A DNA stretch of 64,000 bases, taken from contig NC_052399.1 of the NCBI RefSeq assembly GCF_009389715.1, positions 6,760,585 to 6,824,584 on the forward strand, in the 5' to 3' direction. The position numbers were made by a program, and so were the translations under genes. The notes under the pieces were generated by a model. That model was given only the letters and a program-made list of their open reading frames with translations. It searched no databases and had not been told where the DNA came from. Shown here in pieces: positions 25,707 to 38,030 of this stretch. This DNA comes from Phoenix dactylifera. Lineage: Eukaryota; Streptophyta; Magnoliopsida; Arecales; Arecaceae. Each line of letters begins with the position of its first letter. Position 1 is the stretch's first letter.

Positions 25707-25718
25707 TGGTATCAGAGC
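25707..25718 (+). other. primer binding site
   Basis: TGGTATCAGAGC directly follows the 5' LTR and is complementary to the 3' end of initiator tRNA-Met, the usual minus-strand primer of plant copia elements. Confidence 0.9.
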
Positions 25719-25807
25719 AGGGATCCAGTGCTTCATCTCATGCACGGATTATATGTCTGACTGCTTCAATCTTGAAGTAGTTCTGCCTTCCCTCAGCAAT
25801 CGATCGA

Positions 25808-26675
25808 TGGCATCTCCTGGTTCCGTCAATAGGTCCGACGAAGCTGCCAGGAGCTCTTCTACCTTGGCTATATCTCCCAATCTCAAATTTCTGGTCACCA
25901 GAATACAGTCCTTAGTACCTAATCATCTCACATCTGATAACTATCTAACTTGGAAATCCCAGATTACTAGGATTTTTAAGGCTAGTGGCTTCTTCGGTTT
26001 CCTTGATGGAACCACTAAACCTTCTTCTCTATCCAACCCTATTGCGTTTGAAACTTGGTCCTTCACTGACCAGTTTCTAGCTACTGCATTAAACTCCACC
26101 ATCTCTTCCACTGTTTTACCATTTGTGATTAATCTTGATCACTGTGACCAAATCTGGTCTACTTTGGAAGTTCGTCTGAATTCTACCACCAGATCCCATA
26201 TAATTCAGCTTAAAAATGAACTTCATAATATCAGGAAGAATGAACTTTCCATGCATCAATATCTTCATGGGGTTCATGAGAAGGTAGATGCTCTGACTGC
26301 AGCTGGTTTGAGTCCGGATGTTGAAGATGTAATTCTTTATATTCTCAATAGACTTCCACCTACGTATGACTCCTTTGCTACATCATTCGGACACGATCAT
26401 CCTCCATTACTCTTGATGAGCTCTATGCTCTATTATGCAGTGAAGAATTTATTCTAGCTGCTAAAGACAAGCAGGCCACTGTAGGAGATTCAGCTTTTGC
26501 TCTGCTGGCCACTAGAGGATGAAGCTGAGGACGTTTTGCCTATACTAGCAGGGGCAGAGGTCGCTCTCGATTCGGGAGTTGGAATTCTTCTACACAGAGC
26601 AGGGATCATAGATCCATTGTTGAGTGTCAAATTTGCTACAAAAGGGGACACACAGCATCATATTGTTGGTTCCGA
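25808..26675 (+). pseudogene. copia gag, disrupted
   Basis: From the ATG at 25808 the frame encodes a plant copia gag N-terminus (LTSDNYLTWKSQI, then the UBN2-type helical region) as far as about 26400. There the reading shifts to the frame used by pol. In that second frame there are two TGA stops (26520-26522 and 26526-26528), then an arginine/glycine-rich stretch and a CCHC zinc knuckle (CQICYKRGHTASYC) near 26622-26663. Gag normally forms the virus-like particle and binds the element RNA. Confidence 0.9.
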
Positions 26676-29600
26676 ATGGATCCCAACTACCATGTGCCAA
26701 CTGCTACTTGTCCTCAGGCTCTTATTGCACATTCCTCCTCTGATTCTACTTCAGGTGATTGGATTTTGGATAGCGGTGCATCTGCCCATATGACATCGGA
26801 TTCTTCTTTACTACAAAATCCGGTGTCATATCGTGGTTCAGAGAAAATTATGCTTGGTGATGGTTCCTCTACTTCGATCAGCCAGTCAGGTACAGGCGTT
26901 ATTCACACTCCATTTCATTCATTTCGTCTTTCACAACTTTTGCATGCCCCACATATTTCTCATAACCTCCTGTCTATTCATAAATTTGCCACTGATAACA
27001 ACTGCATTCTAATCTTTGACTCTACTGGTTGCACTGTCAAGGACAAAGTTCCCAACAAAATCCTTCTTCAGAGTCCTTGCACTGAGGGGCTTTACATAGT
27101 TCCTCTTCAGACTGTTCAACGTTCTTCATCCTCATCATCGTCTCAGTCACTTACTGCTTCCATGTCCTCCTCTGCATCTCTTTGGCATCATCAACTTGGG
27201 CATCCTTTGATCTCTGTTCAATCTGAAGTATCCAAGCAGCTTCGTCTTCCCTCTGTTACAAGTCTTTCTTCATGTTCATCCTGCTGTATGGCAAAGAGTC
27301 ACAGGCGCTCTTTCAAACTGTCTTCCATTTCTTCTTCTCAACCTTTAGAAATAATTCATTCTGATGTATGGGGACCATCTCCCTCTTTTTCTGTAAAGGG
27401 ATTCAAATTTTATGTGTTGTTTCTTGATGATTTCACTCGTTTTTCTTGGGTCTATCCACTGGCCAGCAAATCTGATGTATTTCCCACGTTTGAAAAATTC
27501 AAAACGCTCGTTGAAAATCAATTCTCCTCCTCCATTAAAATTTTTCGCTCTGATGGTGGAGGTGAATTTCACAATGGACGTTTCAATTCTCTCTTTGCTC
27601 AATCTGGCATCGTTCATCAAATGTCTGCTCCTTACACGCCTGAGCAGAATGGTGTTGCTGAACGCAAACACCGGCACTTGCTTGAAGTAGTCCGGAGCCT
27701 GCTGCTGCATTCCTCTCTTCCCTCTCAATTTTGGGTTGAAGCTTTACTCACTGCAACCTATCTCATTAATCGTCTGCCTACACCTTTACTCTACCACAAA
27801 TCTCCTTTTGAACTGCTGTATCACAGGCCACCTGACTACAAGTTCTTGAGAACTTTTGGTTGTCGTTGTTATCCATGGCTCAAACCTTCTGTTTCTTCAA
27901 AACTTTCACCTCGGTCCACTCCATGTGTGTTCCTTGGTTATTCTTCTCAGCATAAGGCATATAGATGTCTTAATCCCTCCACTGACAAGGTTTTTATCTC
28001 TCGACATGTCGAGTTTGATGAAAACAATTTTCCATTTTCCTCTTCCAATGCTACTATCTCGTCTCATCCACCTTTACTATCTTTTCCTTGTTTAGTATCA
28101 CCATCTATGCTCCGATCTTCATCCTCTAATTCCTTGTTATCTCCATTTTCCGATACAGGTTCTCCTGCACCCACTCATTCCTCTGCTACAGCTACTTCCA
28201 CTTCTCCACCATCACTCCCATCCTCTATTTCTTCACCTGTCCTGTCTACTGTGCCTGTTCCTCGTCACCATATGATTACCAGGTTACAAAGTGGCTCTCT
28301 ACGGCCTAAGCGCATATTTTCTCTGCACTAAACTACTGAGGATCATGCCGAGCCTTCCTGCTACACCTCGGCAGCGAAAGATCCCAATTGGAGACGGGCT
28401 ATGTCTCAAGAATTTGATGCTCTGATGATTCAAAACACCTGGGAATTGGTTCCTCGTCCTTCTTCTCAGCATGTTCTTGGATGCAGATGGATATACCGAC
28501 TTAAACATCACTCTGATGGCTCACTTGCTCGGTACAAGGCCAGGCTTGTTGCACAGGGATTCAAGCAAGAATATGGCATTGATTATACTAAAACATTCAG
28601 CCTTGTTGCTAAATTTCCCACTATTCGAGTTCTTCTTGCTCTTGCTCTTGCTCTTACATCCAAATGGAGTATTCGTCAGCTTGATGTGTCCAATGCATTT
28701 CTTCATGGTAGTTTGGATGAATCTGTGTTCATGGAACAACCAAGAGGCTTTGTCAATCCTTCCTATCATGATCATGTTTGTCATCTCAAAAAGGCCATCT
28801 ATGGGTTGAAACATGCCCCCAGACAGTGGTTTGCAACCTTCTTAGGTTTTTTATTGGATCATGGTTTCAAGTCAAGTGAAGCAGATCCATCTTTGTTTAT
28901 TTTTCAGAAAGCTGGGGATGTTCTTTACATTCTCGTTTATGTGGATGATATCCTACTCACCGGGAACAATCCTACAGCTATGTCTCTTCTTTTCTCTCAT
29001 TTTCATATGAAAGATCTGGGTAATATCTCCCACTTCCTTGGTCTTCAGGCTACTTTCTCTGCCAATGGTGTTTCCCTCAGTCAACAACACTATGCTCTAA
29101 AACTTCTTCAGAAAGCTGGACTACAGGATTGCAAACCGGTTTCCTCTCCATTACCCACCAAACGTGAGGTCCCAACGAATTTATCTGGTCTATTTTCCAA
29201 ATCGGAGCTGTACCGAAGCTTAGTTGGTTTTCTTCAATACCTCACTGTTACTCGTCCTGATATCTCATTTGTAGTAAATTTTCTTTGTCAGTTTATGCAT
29301 TCCCCGCTTGACTATCATTACTAGTTGATCAAACGGGTTCTTAGATATGTAAAAGGCACACTATCTTCATCTCTTCAATTTCAGCCTGGGTCTTTTCAGT
29401 TGGTTGCCTATTCAGACTCCGATTGGGCAGGTGATTCCACCGATCGAAGATCTACCTCAGGTTTTTACATTTTTCTTGGGCCCAATCTGGTTTCTTGGCA
29501 TGATAAAAAGCAACCAACCGTAGCAAGATCTTCAACAGAAGCTGAATACCGAGCCCTGGCAGTCACCGCATCTGAACTCATCTGGCTTCGACGTCTTCTC

Positions 29601-29876
29601 TCCGAGTTTCGGATTTTATCCTCTGCACCCACAGTTTTACATTGTGACAATATCTCTGCCATTACTCTGGCCAACAATCCAGTCTTTCATGCCCGGACGA
29701 AGTACATCGAAGTGGATTGCCACTTCGTTCGGGAAAAGGTTCACTCCGGCGAAATTTGTTTGGCTCATATAGCCACTGAGGATCAACCAGCCGATCTGTT
29801 CACCAAACCAGTCTCCATTTCTCGACATCATCATCTCTGTTCCAAGCTGAAGATTCGAATGCCTCCTTCAGCTTGA
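26676..29876 (+). pseudogene. copia pol (protease, integrase, RT, RNase H) with two stops
   Basis: One continuous frame interrupted by TAA at 28329-28331 and TAG at 29322-29324. Domains in order: aspartic protease with LDSGAS near 26766; integrase zinc region (HHQLGHP, later CSSCCMAKSH) near 27186-27300; integrase core with SDVWGP, LDDFTRFSW, SDGGGEF and PEQNGVAERKH; reverse transcriptase from about 28401 with QLDVSNAFLHG and the catalytic YVDDIL near 28938; RNase H with YSDSDWAGD and SSTEAEYRAL to the end. The catalytic residues are still present, so inactivation seems recent. The stops fall between the integrase and RT domains and between the RT and RNase H domains. Confidence 0.95.
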
Positions 29877-29883
29877 AGGGGGG
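29872..29883 (+). other. polypurine tract
   Basis: A purine-rich run (gaagggggg at its end) immediately before the 3' LTR, the expected plus-strand primer site. It overlaps the pol stop codon region. Confidence 0.85.
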
Positions 29884-30198
29884 TGTTAGAATGCCACATC
29901 ATTCTTCTCTCAAACTATCTCCCAGAACTATTCTGAACTATTTAAACAGAATTAGTTTTAATTAGTTCCTTGTAACAAATACAGCTGAGATCTACCAGCT
30001 CATTTACCTAATTCTGGAACCTTCATTTCTCCTCTATAAATACTGTATCACAACTCAATAGTCTGTGTGGAAAATCAATTCATTCTTCTTCCTCATTTTA
30101 TTTTTATTTTCCTCTCTGTTTTCTCTGTACAGTAACCAGCATTTCACCGTGCCGGTTACTGTTCAGTTGTGCCAGAGTTTCAAATGTAAAACTCTTCA
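29884..30198 (+). repeat. 3' LTR of the copia element
   Basis: A 315-bp copy matching the 5' LTR, including 19 extra bases (aaatacagctgagatctac) and an intact TATA-like motif (ctctataaatac) near 30033-30044. Confidence 0.95.
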
Positions 30199-30203
30199 AA
30201 AGG

Positions 30204-30692
30204 TAGTCTCGGGCTCTCGGCAGTCGACCCAATGGATCTAGCTCAGGTGTTTTCTACCGATGATGTGCAGGCTCTAGTTCTAGTATTGTATATAGTTTGA
30301 GCTGTACCCGGCAATTGGCCTGACGTCGCCGGTGTAACTTTCAACTAGTCCCGGCACTTGCCCGAACGGGACTAGTTCAATTTTTACGCCGTGCAATCTC
30401 TATCTAATTCGAGCTTACTCCTGACCGCTCGGGAGTGACATAGGTTATAAACTTTGAACTAGTCCTGGCAGTTGGCAGGACTAATTCAAATTATTATGCA
30501 ATCTTTTTCGAGTTCTAACTAATCTTGCCATAGAACCTAACAAAACTAGTTCTCTCCTTTTTCTTTTTTTTTTCTTTGATTCTTTTCATATATAGTCTCG
30601 GCGGCTGTCCTGCCGGGACTAGTTTAAGTGTATTTCATGCATTCAAGATATCAAGTTTAACTGTTGCAATGACAGAATTGGTTACAAGTAAC

Positions 30693-30758
<66 letters not shown>

Positions 30759-30890
30759 TATATATATCATGTAAAAGTTTCTCATGTAAGATATTCGAAC
30801 TAATCCGAACAAATCCCTGCAGTTGGGGTGACCCGAGCAGTAGTTCTCTGTTAGGTTTTAACCAGTTCCGGCACTGGGCTTGCCGAGACT
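30204..30890. repeat. cluster of short hairpin repeats (actagt-CCGGCA type)
   Basis: Several variants of one motif: an arm like aactagtcccgg(ca), a short loop, then its inverted partner. The best is 30343-30377, where aactagtcccg pairs exactly with cgggactagtt. Others are at 30456-30487, 30594-30624 and 30861-30890, with weaker copies near 30207 and 30305. A further unit lies left of the copia insertion near 25372-25400. The units are separated by unrelated AT-rich DNA, including a TA microsatellite. No coding capacity. Family unknown to me. Confidence 0.65.
30697..30768. repeat. TA/CA microsatellite
   Basis: A long AT-dinucleotide run with a short CACACACA insert near 30751-30758. It creates a Tyr-Ile repeat in a spurious open frame. 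Confidence 0.95.
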
Positions 30891-32357
30891 ATGTCAAATA
30901 TAACATGCCTGCATTTTTTTTGAAAAAAAAACACCACCTCCCATGGCCTCCGTGGCATGTGATTTTGGGTCAGATCTATGTCAGTCCTGTGCTGTTATCT
31001 TGACCAAGACCTGACTGCCCAAGGATAAAAATCTGGCATATAGACTGGACTTGTAAGCACAAGGTGGGGACTGGGTCAAGTCTCCCAGTACTTAAAAATT
31101 ACAACTTCAGATGTAGCACGTCAAGACTATGTAGGTCTAGTCTAACAAAGAAATAGAAATGCACTAAGGAATTGAAGGTTGTGGCAATCATTTTAGACAC
31201 TGATGATACGATTTGTTAGTCTTTGAAGAAAGAGAAGTCTCTAAAATGGGGTTTAAATCCATTAAGCTTATATTTTTTGATTCAAGAATTAAAATTGTTT
31301 GCAGCTAAACTAGGTTTGAAACATTCCATGGGGCTGTGTCTGCACTCTCTCTTGGCATTCAACGGTCTTTGGTTTGAGGTTGTATCTTTCGCACGAAAGA
31401 AGGATACACGTTCCTTCGCACCCATCGACTATTGGATCATCCATTGGATCACAGTCTTTGATTGGTAGAATACATATACAATTCATAATTTTAAAATTCA
31501 ATAATTATGATGCAAATCTTATTAGATGGCTTATATGGTGCACATCTTGTGCACCTAACTCGATTGATCCAATCATACTCACTTTCGACCATCCTAAATC
31601 CTACAAACTTGCACCACAATTTTATAAGCCCATGCCATCGAGCTCAGCGAAATTAAATAATTGCAACCATCATCATGAAGTACACTTTTATTTTAGAAAG
31701 TTGAGTTTGATCATGATCATTGGAAAAATTATACATCAAGATGCTAGAAAAAACATGCCAAAGAAAGGAAAAGGCATGCATTAGACATGGTTTAATTAAG
31801 ATCATCATAACAGCTCGCAACTTCTGCATATTTACACACATATAACAATGGATGATACCATGTTTTCAAGAATTCAAAATTTATTTTCTTACAATAGTTT
31901 TAAAAACTATAACTATAATAGTAAAAATAAAAGATAAGACAAAATTTATGTATTATAATAATAAATAAAATGAATGCTAATTAGATGTCGTCATGTCCGA
32001 TAAATTTATTATCCCTGCTTATTTAAGCACCTTAATTTTCTCCTATATCTTCATGTGGGGTCCTACATGCAAAGAGTAGGGATGCAATTTTGCTAGCAAG
32101 GGAGATCAATATCTTTGCACTGGTTACAAGTGCTATCCAATTAATATCAATGTGCATCTTATCTACTTTTAATTATTGATACTAAACTAGACATCAGTGC
32201 TGTGCTTCTCCAAATGAATGGTACACCTTTTTTTCTCTCTTGAAAAACAGAAAACACTTAGATGGGAAAAAAGTGATGCAGTGTCATATAGCTATGGATG
32301 GTAGACTAGCTGATCTCCTTTTCAGAGAGAGAGCCAACTTGACATGCCCTAGAGTTT

Positions 32358-32419
<62 letters not shown>

Positions 32420-34405
32420 TTTTTAAGATGAGGATGGAGTTCCAATTCTGCCCCCTATCCTCTACTTGTAGCATTTCGGTTTGTTTTTTTTTTTTGAGAT
32501 AAAAAAATTCTCATCTTTCTTTTTTTTTCCGACATGTATTTTTTATAAAAATATTAAAGTAGGTTGCAAAGAATAAAAACACCTAATTTTGATCATGTTC
32601 AAAAAAGAATCTTACCGTATCTCTGAAATCTCTCAGCAAAACTAGCCTAATACTCGATACTAGATAATAAATTCATAGCCATCGAGAGGCGAATGGTGCT
32701 ATGGATCGGATAGCTTTCTACATGGCCGAGCATTTCGGTGATATTTCATGAATTGATTCTATATTTATTTGTTCTCCATTTTATAATATTTTATTTTTTT
32801 AATTTTATAGATGTATTCATACTAAAATAGCACAATTTTTTTATTTTTTTTATATATAAAGTAAATCATCCATTGCTGCGTCTGAATTAAAGTTCGGTGA
32901 TGAACCCTGGAAGATCTGAATTTTGTAATCTTGACCCACCCTCTCCACGCTTGGCAGCAGTGCTTAAATGGTCAGGGCAAAGCCTAGGTGGGAGCCTTCC
33001 TCTTTTCTTTTTTTTTTTTTCTAGTAAATATGCGAGCCTTCAATTTTTCAAGATGAGTGGGCCCCAAAAACCCCAGTTTGATGTCGACTACTCGACGCGC
33101 GTTTTACTCCAGTTCGTAGAGTCTGTGGACCAAGAACGATGGTTCCAAACTCTGCCCCCCCAAGTCTTTCCATGTTACTTCCAATCCACTTCATATCTCT
33201 ATCTATGCATTTGGACGACTTGAAAGTGTTGAACTGTTGATTGGTCGAATGGAAATTAATTCTTGCCACTAGGAGAAGGAAATATTATCTGGCTGAGTCC
33301 CTCTCTGATCTTTGTTATTTGTCCCTTAACTTGTAGGAATTATTGTTTGATCCCCATGGCAAACTCCTGCCCATTCAGGATGGCCTTTTATGTTACTACA
33401 TTGTTAGAGCTCATCATTTCATCATATTAATAAGGCTTGAAAAATTGTTTGATATTACCTTCTTTACTCCCAGGAAGAGAAGTGGTATTGAGATGCAACC
33501 TCAAATAAAAACCGAGCTGGAAGGACAATAACCAACAGACTGAAATGTAAACTTAGAAAAACAGCCTTTTTTTTTTTTTGTGCAGGAAGATGTTCTTCTC
33601 TGTACATAACCAAGCAATTTTTTTTACTCTTTGTTTCTTCTCTTTCCTCTACTCTCACAAGACCAACAATTTTCATTTTTTTCATGTCATTCTCTCTTTT
33701 ATCAAGTTGAAAAATTTGCTTCCATGAAAAATCTTACAACAGTCACAAAAAAAAGAAGAAAACTTGCTCCCTTTTGCCCTGTGCATAACAAAAGTTCTTT
33801 TTTTTGTTGTTGCATATTGATAGAGAGACGTAACTTCTTGAAAAATCTTTCAAGCAAAATAAAGCCCTGTACATTTGTTTTGAGTAAAATTGAAATACTA
33901 AAAAAATTGACATTATCCAAATAAGTAAAACTACAACTTCCAACCATTTGCACGAAAAAGTATGAATTGAGGATGGAGATATTAAGAAGCGATAAAATGC
34001 ATGTACAAGATTTTCCAAACAAAAAAATAAAAGACAATTTAATAGACTCGGTGCAATTACAAGGACCTGCAAAGAAATCAATCAAACTCAAGGGACTTCA
34101 AAAAATGGTCAATTTGGGCCAAGAGATGAGGCTTGCCATAGACTCGGTAGAAATTTGTCCACCCTACTCAGGGGCTACGATATAATTCTCCCTCTTGGAT
34201 CTTGATATTTTTTTCCCCTGCCAAGAAAATTCTATGAATAGGTCCGAACGTCCCATGCACGTTAACGTAGACCTAAGACCACACCTTCAAATATTCTTCA
34301 TTGACTGACCGAACACCCCCCCTCAAGTCTCCCATATATCCCCACCTCCTCCCCCACCCCTCCCCACCACCTCACAAGTCACACCGGCCACTTCACCTCA
34401 GCCCA
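30891..34405. other. gene-free spacer
   Basis: AT-rich, with poly-T runs (33010, 33570 and others) and short frames without family resemblance. The last 200 bases before 34406 become C-rich and hold the leader of the next gene. A possible weak TATA (catatatcc) is near 34332. Confidence 0.5.
32364..32415. repeat. TA microsatellite
   Basis: About 26 uninterrupted TA units preceded by a T run. Confidence 0.95.
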
Positions 34406-35032
34406 ATGGACCGCCACCACCACCACCACCGCCACCGCCGCCACCACCACCACCACAACGCTGGCCACCAAGTCAGCTCCTTCAATCTGTCAGGGTGCAT
34501 GAAACTTCCTCAAATCAAAGACACCACCACAAAGATAACCCCGGGCACCGCCACCTCCTCCTCCTGTCCTCCTCCGAAGAAAAATCACCATCGCGGCCGC
34601 CACCACTTTGTGACCGCCGACCCCTCGTCCCCGAAAATTGGCTGCATGGGCCAGATCAAAAGGAAAAGCAAGTCATCTAGCTCCACCACCACCACCTCCT
34701 CCTCCTCCTCCTCCTCCTCCTCCTCCTACTCGCCGTCGTTGAGCACTAGTTCTTCGGATTCGAAAAGCCGAAACAAGTTGTTCGGGCTCAAGAGGGCCTT
34801 CATGGCGAGGAGCGTGGGGTCGCAGGCGAGCTCGAAGGTCAGGGATGATCGCGGCGGCGTGTCGATGGTGGTTAACGTGGCGGATTTGGACCCGCCATTG
34901 CCGGTGGTGAGGCGGCGACCGGGGAGCGACGGGAATTCGGTCGGCTTGTGGGAGAGGAGATGCGGTGGGGAGGCGTTGGCGGGTCTCCAGCTTGAGCAGC
35001 CGCGGCTTTACCTCTATGCCTCTGTCCTGTAG
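34406..35032 (+). CDS. intronless His/Ser-tract protein, possibly At1g76070/syringolide-induced 14-1-1-like
   Basis: 208 residues from the ATG at 34406. An upstream ATG at 34301 would add 35 proline-rich residues, but that stretch looks like leader sequence. The protein opens with a His/Arg tract (a CAC/CGC repeat), then SSFNLSGCMKLPQIKD, then a conserved-looking SSPKIGCMGQIKRKSK, a Ser tract coded by a TCC repeat, a basic segment (KLFGLKRAFMARS), VNVADLDPPLPVVRRRPG and a C-terminal LWERRCGGEAL. The blocks SPKxGCMGQIKR and DLDPPLPV and the final W-E/K-RR resemble the plant-specific proteins annotated At1g76070-like or syringolide-induced protein 14-1-1. Their biochemical role is not known to me. 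GC content is far above the flanks, as for a real monocot single-exon gene. I assign this from memory of motifs only. Confidence 0.65.
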   Translation: MDRHHHHHRHRRHHHHHNAGHQVSSFNLSGCMKLPQIKDTTTKITPGTATSSSCPPPKKNHHRGRHHFVTADPSSPKIGCMGQIKRKSKSSSSTTTTSSSSSSSSSSYSPSLSTSSSDSKSRNKLFGLKRAFMARSVGSQASSKVRDDRGGVSMVVNVADLDPPLPVVRRRPGSDGNSVGLWERRCGGEALAGLQLEQPRLYLYASVL

Positions 35033-37003
35033 CGCGGGGGCGGAGGAGCAAACGGTCATCTAATGTTGCATGCTATTTTTCGCTTCAAAGGTTAGGACTA
35101 GTACTAGCGCTTTGTATAGCACAGTGAGAATTTGGGCCCTGATGCTGGGGGGGGGGGGGTCAATCCAACTCCTTTAAATTTTTTTTTTTTTTCCCTTCTC
35201 TTTTTTTCCTCAAATAAAATCATTGTATTAATTTCGAGGACAGATGTTCAGCTTACTTTGTTGCAAGTATGGTTTCTTTCTAAAACAAAATTGTGGATTT
35301 CTTCCAAGAACAATTGTGCTAGGTGAAGATTTGAATTTAGAAAAAGGTTGAGTTTGTTAAAAGTTTGGACGAAATTCAGTGTTTTTTTTTTTTGAGCAAA
35401 AAAGTGTGACCACTTGGGAAGTTCTTGTGTAGCACCCAGAAATTCAGATAACTAAAACTTAGGAAAATGATAAAAATGTAGAATGTAGAATCATTGGTAT
35501 TCATGCAATGAGAGGTTGCAATAGTGAACAGCAAAAATTCATGTAATATTAAAATTCATAAATCATTAAGTTAATTTGATCAATTTAATCATCCAAGAAT
35601 GGATCAAAGAATCACTTGGCCAACAAAAGGAGAAGTGAATATGTAGTTCAAGAGCTTTTCAATTATCTGGAGAAACTTATTATTATCATTTTCTGAATGG
35701 ACAAGATATTGTTACTTTGAGTTCTCTTCTTCTGCACACCTCTATTTGTAGTAAGAAGATAGGCAAAATCCATATCAAACTTTGGGAGTGTCATATAAAC
35801 ATGGGATGCTCTGTTTATTTGGGATTTTTGAGTGTGACACCATATAGAAATTTAATATTATAATTATATCCCTCATACTACCTTCATATTATTTCTCTTT
35901 GGCAATCACCTATGAATATTCAAGCTTCAATCCAACTGCTTTTCTCCTCGTAGTCCTCTCCAATTTGCTCATCCAGCATCTATTGTATTAGCGCTTCAAG
36001 CTAAGTCAGTATTTGTGTTACCAAACTTATTTCCAAGTTGAATTGCAAAGCAGCTGGCTAAATAGGCTGCAATTCGACCGAAATCATGAGGTTAATAACT
36101 ATCATCAACATTTCACAATACCTGCCCATAACCATTGCGGTGCTCCGAGAAAGGACCTCCTTGGATTAGGGATAGCTCTATAGCTAAAAATAAGGACGCT
36201 AATGCTTCTCTCATCCAAGACAACGTTAGCCCCTTAAATGATTTCTTTGCACTCTCATGATTGGTATTCATCTTAAAGTTACATAATTAAAAATGGTCGA
36301 TCAAAGATTGAACAGTTCTCATGGCAAGTTACCATTATGAGTGTCAGTGGTTGATCTAGGTACCTTTTTTTTCTGAAATTTTTCCGCCACCACCAGCTAG
36401 AGTAACAGGCCTAACAGGAATTTTATAAGCATTCTTTCAACAAAATGTCGAAACCTTTTCCTGCATATCTCAGAGGCTAAGACACTCTAGATACATTTAT
36501 CCGATCAGCCAGAGCTAAAATTTTATTCCATTTAAATAATCTTCTCATTTACAAACATGGCATTAACTTTTGTTGCACAAGTTTTGGATTAATTGATAGC
36601 ATTGAGATGGACATTAGAGATAGACACTTGCCCGATAATAGGATTACTCCGGTTGCTTAGAAATAAATAGCACCGATATTTTCACCTATGTGGATTATGA
36701 CCGATAGGATTTAAAACAGTCTTAGGAAGACAGGTTAATTAGCAGTAAGAACTCCGAAGTACCCGTAAGGAAGCTATGCAATTTGTCAAAAGCTTACTCT
36801 TCTCTTCACTGAGAAGTATTCCCAAGCAAAAGCTTGAAACAAAGCCACCAGAGCAAGAGCCCTCACAGTAAAAACTAGGTCATCAACAAATGCAAGATTA
36901 GGTCATGTCAAGCTTGATATAATTAAATTATTGATCCTTTTGCTATCAGCTTAAGCCTTTTGGGATTAATCGATTAATATGGTATAGCAATCTATTGAAA
37001 GCA

Positions 37004-37197
37004 AAGATTAAATATATGTGAAGTTTGATGAAGAATAACATGGAAAGTTCATAGTTTCTAGCTCTCAGAATGCAAAAAATCCATAATAAAAGAAAGCAAC
37101 TACCCGATTTTTATTGGAATTTTACTCAAAGATAAAATATATGTGAAGATTGACGAAGAATAATATGGAATGTCCATAGTTCCTAACTCTCAGAAAT
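37004..37197 (+). repeat. imperfect direct repeat, 125-bp spacing
   Basis: Both copies contain aatatatgtgaag, gaagaata and catagtt and end ctctcagaa; they lie at about 37004-37072 and 37129-37194 with a handful of differences. The DNA between the copies is not repeated. Confidence 0.75.
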
Positions 37198-37929
37198 GAT
37201 ACATCCACTATCCAAAGGGAATGATGTTGATTGTTTTTGAATCGACATACTTGTCGAGCTCTACCATCTTCTCATACTTGTTGATATATTCCTTCCATAG
37301 GTGATATGAAAAGGTGGCCGGCAAGCCCAACTTTCCAAGGTCCCACTTCAGCTAGAGTCCTTCTTAAGTAGCTGCTAACTCCATTCTCATCCAAGCTGGA
37401 AATTTCAACAATGTCACCAGAAATATCATCATTTGGAAATTAAGGAGATATCAAGATTGGAAATCATAGAAAAGAATTACAAGGCTCATTGCATTAAGAT
37501 GAAAGGAGCGGGATGATTAAAAGCACAACACGCCCAGATCAAATTTGCCAATATTAACTTGGGTCTCCATTGGGCTCGTGCACGTATGAGCTACCTACTT
37601 TCTTTGCTTCACCAAGTTAAAAATGTTGAAGACTATATAAAGATCATTTGAGTTTCATCTTTTTCCAATGTGGGATTAAAAAAAGTACATAAGAGAAGAA
37701 AGGTAGGCTTGGAATTTTGAAATACTCCAACAATAACTAGGCCATAGTCAAAGAGGCAGCTCGAATTTTTTATCATAAATGGCAATGTCTCGTTATGGAT
37801 ATATATGATCTAAAACCTGAACTCCAGGAAATTAGGGATAAATGATTCAGAAACAAACAAGAATAAACAAAATAATAGATAAATTGAGAATAGTTAAATA
37901 AATAATTGAATTGGAGAGATTCAAACCGA

Positions 37930-38030
37930 GCTCTCATACCATGTTAGCTATCCAATTGGCCCCAAAAGCTTAAGTTGATATAGAAAGAGTCAGCTATGTA
38001 TATCAAACTTAGACATACTCACTGTAACAT
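37930..38030 (-). mobile_element. small LTR-retroelement remnant (primer-site motif)
   Basis: The minus strand reads ACATGGTATGAGAGCTCGG here, one base off the tRNA-Met primer site TGGTATCAGAGC. It is preceded on that strand by sequence containing aagcttttggggccaatt, a phrase common at LTR ends of small plant LTR elements. Only one end is recognisable. Confidence 0.4.

Larger units (their letters stand above)
25412..30198 (+). mobile_element. Ty1/copia LTR retrotransposon, full length, inactive
   Basis: A 4,787-bp element with LTRs at both ends (TG...CA), a tRNA-Met-type primer binding site directly after the 5' LTR, a gag and a pol region in the order protease-integrase-reverse transcriptase-RNase H (the copia order), and a polypurine tract before the 3' LTR. 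Flanking pentamers are aaaga (25407-25411) and aaagg (30199-30203), a target duplication with one mismatch. Short LTRs and small size fit the Ale/Retrofit-type lineages. Gag carries a frameshift and two stops, and pol two stops, so this copy cannot encode its own proteins. Confidence 0.97.
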
